Shown here one piece after another: positions 61,966-64,000 of a stretch of DNA of 64,000 nt. How positions within the stretch are numbered: the stretch's first letter is position 1; every line of letters begins with the position of its first letter. The stretch covers positions 1-64,000 of the forward strand of contig REAR01000060.1 of the NCBI GenBank assembly GCA_004295245.1, written 5' to 3'. The notes under the pieces were generated by a model. It saw only the letters and a list, made by a program, of their open reading frames with translations, was not told the origin of the DNA and did no database searches. Made by a program: the position numbers and the translations under genes. Origin of the DNA: Sphingobacteriales bacterium (lineage in GTDB: Bacteria > Bacteroidota > Bacteroidia > Chitinophagales > Chitinophagaceae).

Positions 61966-62041
61966 ACGCTCAGTTCAATAGTAGCACTACTGTTGAACTG
62001 AGCGTAGCAAGAATGTTGCTGGCAGATACCTTGCTGGTATC
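61966..62041. repeat. GAGCGT-subfamily element forming a terminator-like hairpin
   Basis: ACGCTCAGTTCAA (61966-61978) / TTGAACTGAGCGT (61993-62005) perfect IR; core GAGCGTAGCAAG 62000-62011; outer GCTGGTATC ends 30 nt after core; A-tract at 61961-61966. Confidence 0.85.
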
Positions 62042-62054
62042 CTACTGTTATTTA

Positions 62055-64000
62055 TTAAATACTAAAGGCGGTTTCAATTATTTCCTCCTGTTCTTGCTTG
62101 TGCACTTTTGCATAACCTGTGGCCGTAGCTGCAGAGGGCTGACGGCTAATAACACCGTAGTTAATACTTTTTAAATTCATTTGCAGAAAAGAAGCAGCAC
62201 CCATATTCAGTGGTTCTTCCTGCACCCAGAACCAGGTGGCTTTGCTATATTTTTTATACAGGCCTTCTAATTGTTTTACCGGCAGCGGATACAACTGTTC
62301 TACACGAACTATTGCTGTATCTATATGGTTGTTTTTTTGTTGGCGTTCTGCCAGATCGTAATAGATTTTACCAGAACAGAATAATACCTTTTTTACTTCT
62401 GCTGCGTTGCTTACAAAAGCATCATCAATCACTTCTTTAAAACCGCCGCTGGTAAATTCTTTTGTTGCTGAATAGGTGCCTGCGTGTCGCAGATTAGCTT
62501 TTGGCGCAAAATTAATTAATGGCTTACGGAAAGGCCAGGCTAACTGGCGGCGCAATGCATGAAAGAAATTTGCTGCTGTGGTAATATTGGTTATCACCAT
62601 ATTTAATTCAGCACACTGTTGTAAGAAACGTTCCAAACGGGCACTGCTATGTTCTGGTCCCTGGCCTTCATAACCGTGGGGTAGCAACATGGTTACACCG
62701 TTCATGCGATTCCATTTTTGTTCTCCGGCACTAATAAACTGGTCAATCATGGTTTGTGCACCGTTTACAAAATCACCAAACTGTGCTTCCCACAATACAA
62801 GGGCATTGGGGTTGGCCATTGCATATCCATATTCAAAACCTAAAACACCATATTCGCTTAACAATGAATTGTAAATTCTGAACTTGCCTTTTGCGCCATC
62901 AATACGGCTGAGGCGGCTGTATGCTTTTTGTGAAACTTCATCTTGTAAAATGGCATGGCGGTGAGAGAAGGTGCCTCTTCTTACGTCTTGTCCGCTCATT
63001 CTAACATTATTTCCATCCAGCAGAATACTGCCATAAGCCAATAGTTCGGCGGTAGCCCAATCTATCTTTCCTTCTGCTTCAAAAAGCTTTACTTTATCTT
63101 GTATAATTTTTTCAATTTTCTTTAATGGTTTAAAATCATCGGGCCATTGCATTAAAGCGTTGAAAATATTTTTAAAGTTATTTTCTGTTATAGCTGTAAC
63201 GGGGCTGTTATCAAAATCTTCTGTAGTAGCCGTTCTCAGGCTTTTCCATTTTATTTCTGGTTGCTGGTAATGATAGGGTAGTGGGTTTTGTTTTACTTCA
63301 TCCAGTCGTTCCTGTAAGTCGCCCCAAAACTTCTTCTCCATTGATATTGCCAGTTCTTTGGCATCTGCTTCTCCGTTTTCCAATAAAAAATTAGTGTAAA
63401 CTTCTCGTGGGTTGGGGTGCTTATCAATTAGTGCATATAAATGTGGCTGGGTAAATTTAGGATCATCGCCTTCGTTATGGCCATGCTTGCGGTAGCACAC
63501 CATATCAATAAACACATCGCTGTTAAATTCCTGGCGGTAGCGGGTGGCAATCTCCACACATTTAATCACAGCCTCCGGGTCGTCTCCGTTAACATGCATC
63601 ACCGGAGCCTGCACCATAGCTGCTAATGAGGTGCAATAGTCGGCACTGCGTGCTTCATCAAAGTCGGTGGTAAAGCCAATTTGGTTATTAATTACAATAT
63701 GCATGGTGCCACCGGTATAGTACCCCTTAAGATCACTCATTTGCAGTACTTCATACACCACACCTTGTCCCGCAATAGAGGCATCGCCATGTATCAGAAT
63801 AGGTAATATCTTATCAAAGTCACTTTCGTATAAAACATCTGCCTTTGCTCTGGCAAAGCCCACAACTACGGGGTTAACTGCTTCCAGATGCGATGGGTTG
63901 GGCATCAGTTTCAGGTGAATGGTCTTATTATTCAATGTTTGTACTTCGCTACCATAACCCATGTGGTATTTAACATCGCCACTGCCCATGGTCTGGTCTA
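62055..64000 (-). CDS. sucA: 2-oxoglutarate dehydrogenase E1 (partial, 5' end beyond window)
   Basis: SGDVKYHMGYGSEV, HGDASIAGQGVVYEVLQMS, RKHGHNEGDDP, EAQFGDFVNGAQ. Confidence 0.95.
   Translation of the reverse strand, partial: DQTMGSGDVKYHMGYGSEVQTLNNKTIHLKLMPNPSHLEAVNPVVVGFARAKADVLYESDFDKILPILIHGDASIAGQGVVYEVLQMSDLKGYYTGGTMHIVINNQIGFTTDFDEARSADYCTSLAAMVQAPVMHVNGDDPEAVIKCVEIATRYRQEFNSDVFIDMVCYRKHGHNEGDDPKFTQPHLYALIDKHPNPREVYTNFLLENGEADAKELAISMEKKFWGDLQERLDEVKQNPLPYHYQQPEIKWKSLRTATTEDFDNSPVTAITENNFKNIFNALMQWPDDFKPLKKIEKIIQDKVKLFEAEGKIDWATAELLAYGSILLDGNNVRMSGQDVRRGTFSHRHAILQDEVSQKAYSRLSRIDGAKGKFRIYNSLLSEYGVLGFEYGYAMANPNALVLWEAQFGDFVNGAQTMIDQFISAGEQKWNRMNGVTMLLPHGYEGQGPEHSSARLERFLQQCAELNMVITNITTAANFFHALRRQLAWPFRKPLINFAPKANLRHAGTYSATKEFTSGGFKEVIDDAFVSNAAEVKKVLFCSGKIYYDLAERQQKNNHIDTAIVRVEQLYPLPVKQLEGLYKKYSKATWFWVQEEPLNMGAASFLQMNLKSINYGVISRQPSAATATGYAKVHKQEQEEIIETAFSI

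Noticed and set aside
1522-62041. GTTGCGTCGCAC repeats as a CRISPR array
   Set aside because: Copies are dispersed kilobases apart, in both orientations and as inverted pairs; no regular spacers and no cas genes.

Overview
64 kb of a Bacteroidetes chromosome, probably Chitinophagaceae-like. It is mostly housekeeping genes: parE/parC, clpC, cmk, lon, plsX-rpmF, panB, ppx/ppk1, rpmB-rpmG-DUF4295-ftsY, dapF, tRNA-Cys, pafA, sucC, bactofilin, sprE/porW-like, PBP1A and sucA (cut by the window end). There are no rRNAs, CRISPR arrays, prophages or complete IS elements. The main finding is a dispersed intergenic element at about 20 loci. Each arm is an outer GTNACCAGC/GTNACCGGC motif, then about 31 nt, then a core GTTGCGTCGCAC. 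Arms occur singly or as inverted pairs, and two pairs collapse to 38-bp palindromes. The elements often start right after a T-tract or terminator. A sibling subfamily (core GAGCGTAGCAAC) keeps the same spacing, and one copy forms an apparent terminator hairpin downstream of sucA. Other points of interest: parC has an apparent 1-bp deletion frameshift plus an exact 45-bp in-frame tandem duplication; an IS1595-like transposase-derived protein appears to have lost its catalytic residues; an M23-type membrane anchor without its peptidase domain sits beside a bactofilin gene; and several very small genes are missing from the ORF track. All family names come from reading the sequences against remembered family features; no database search was run.
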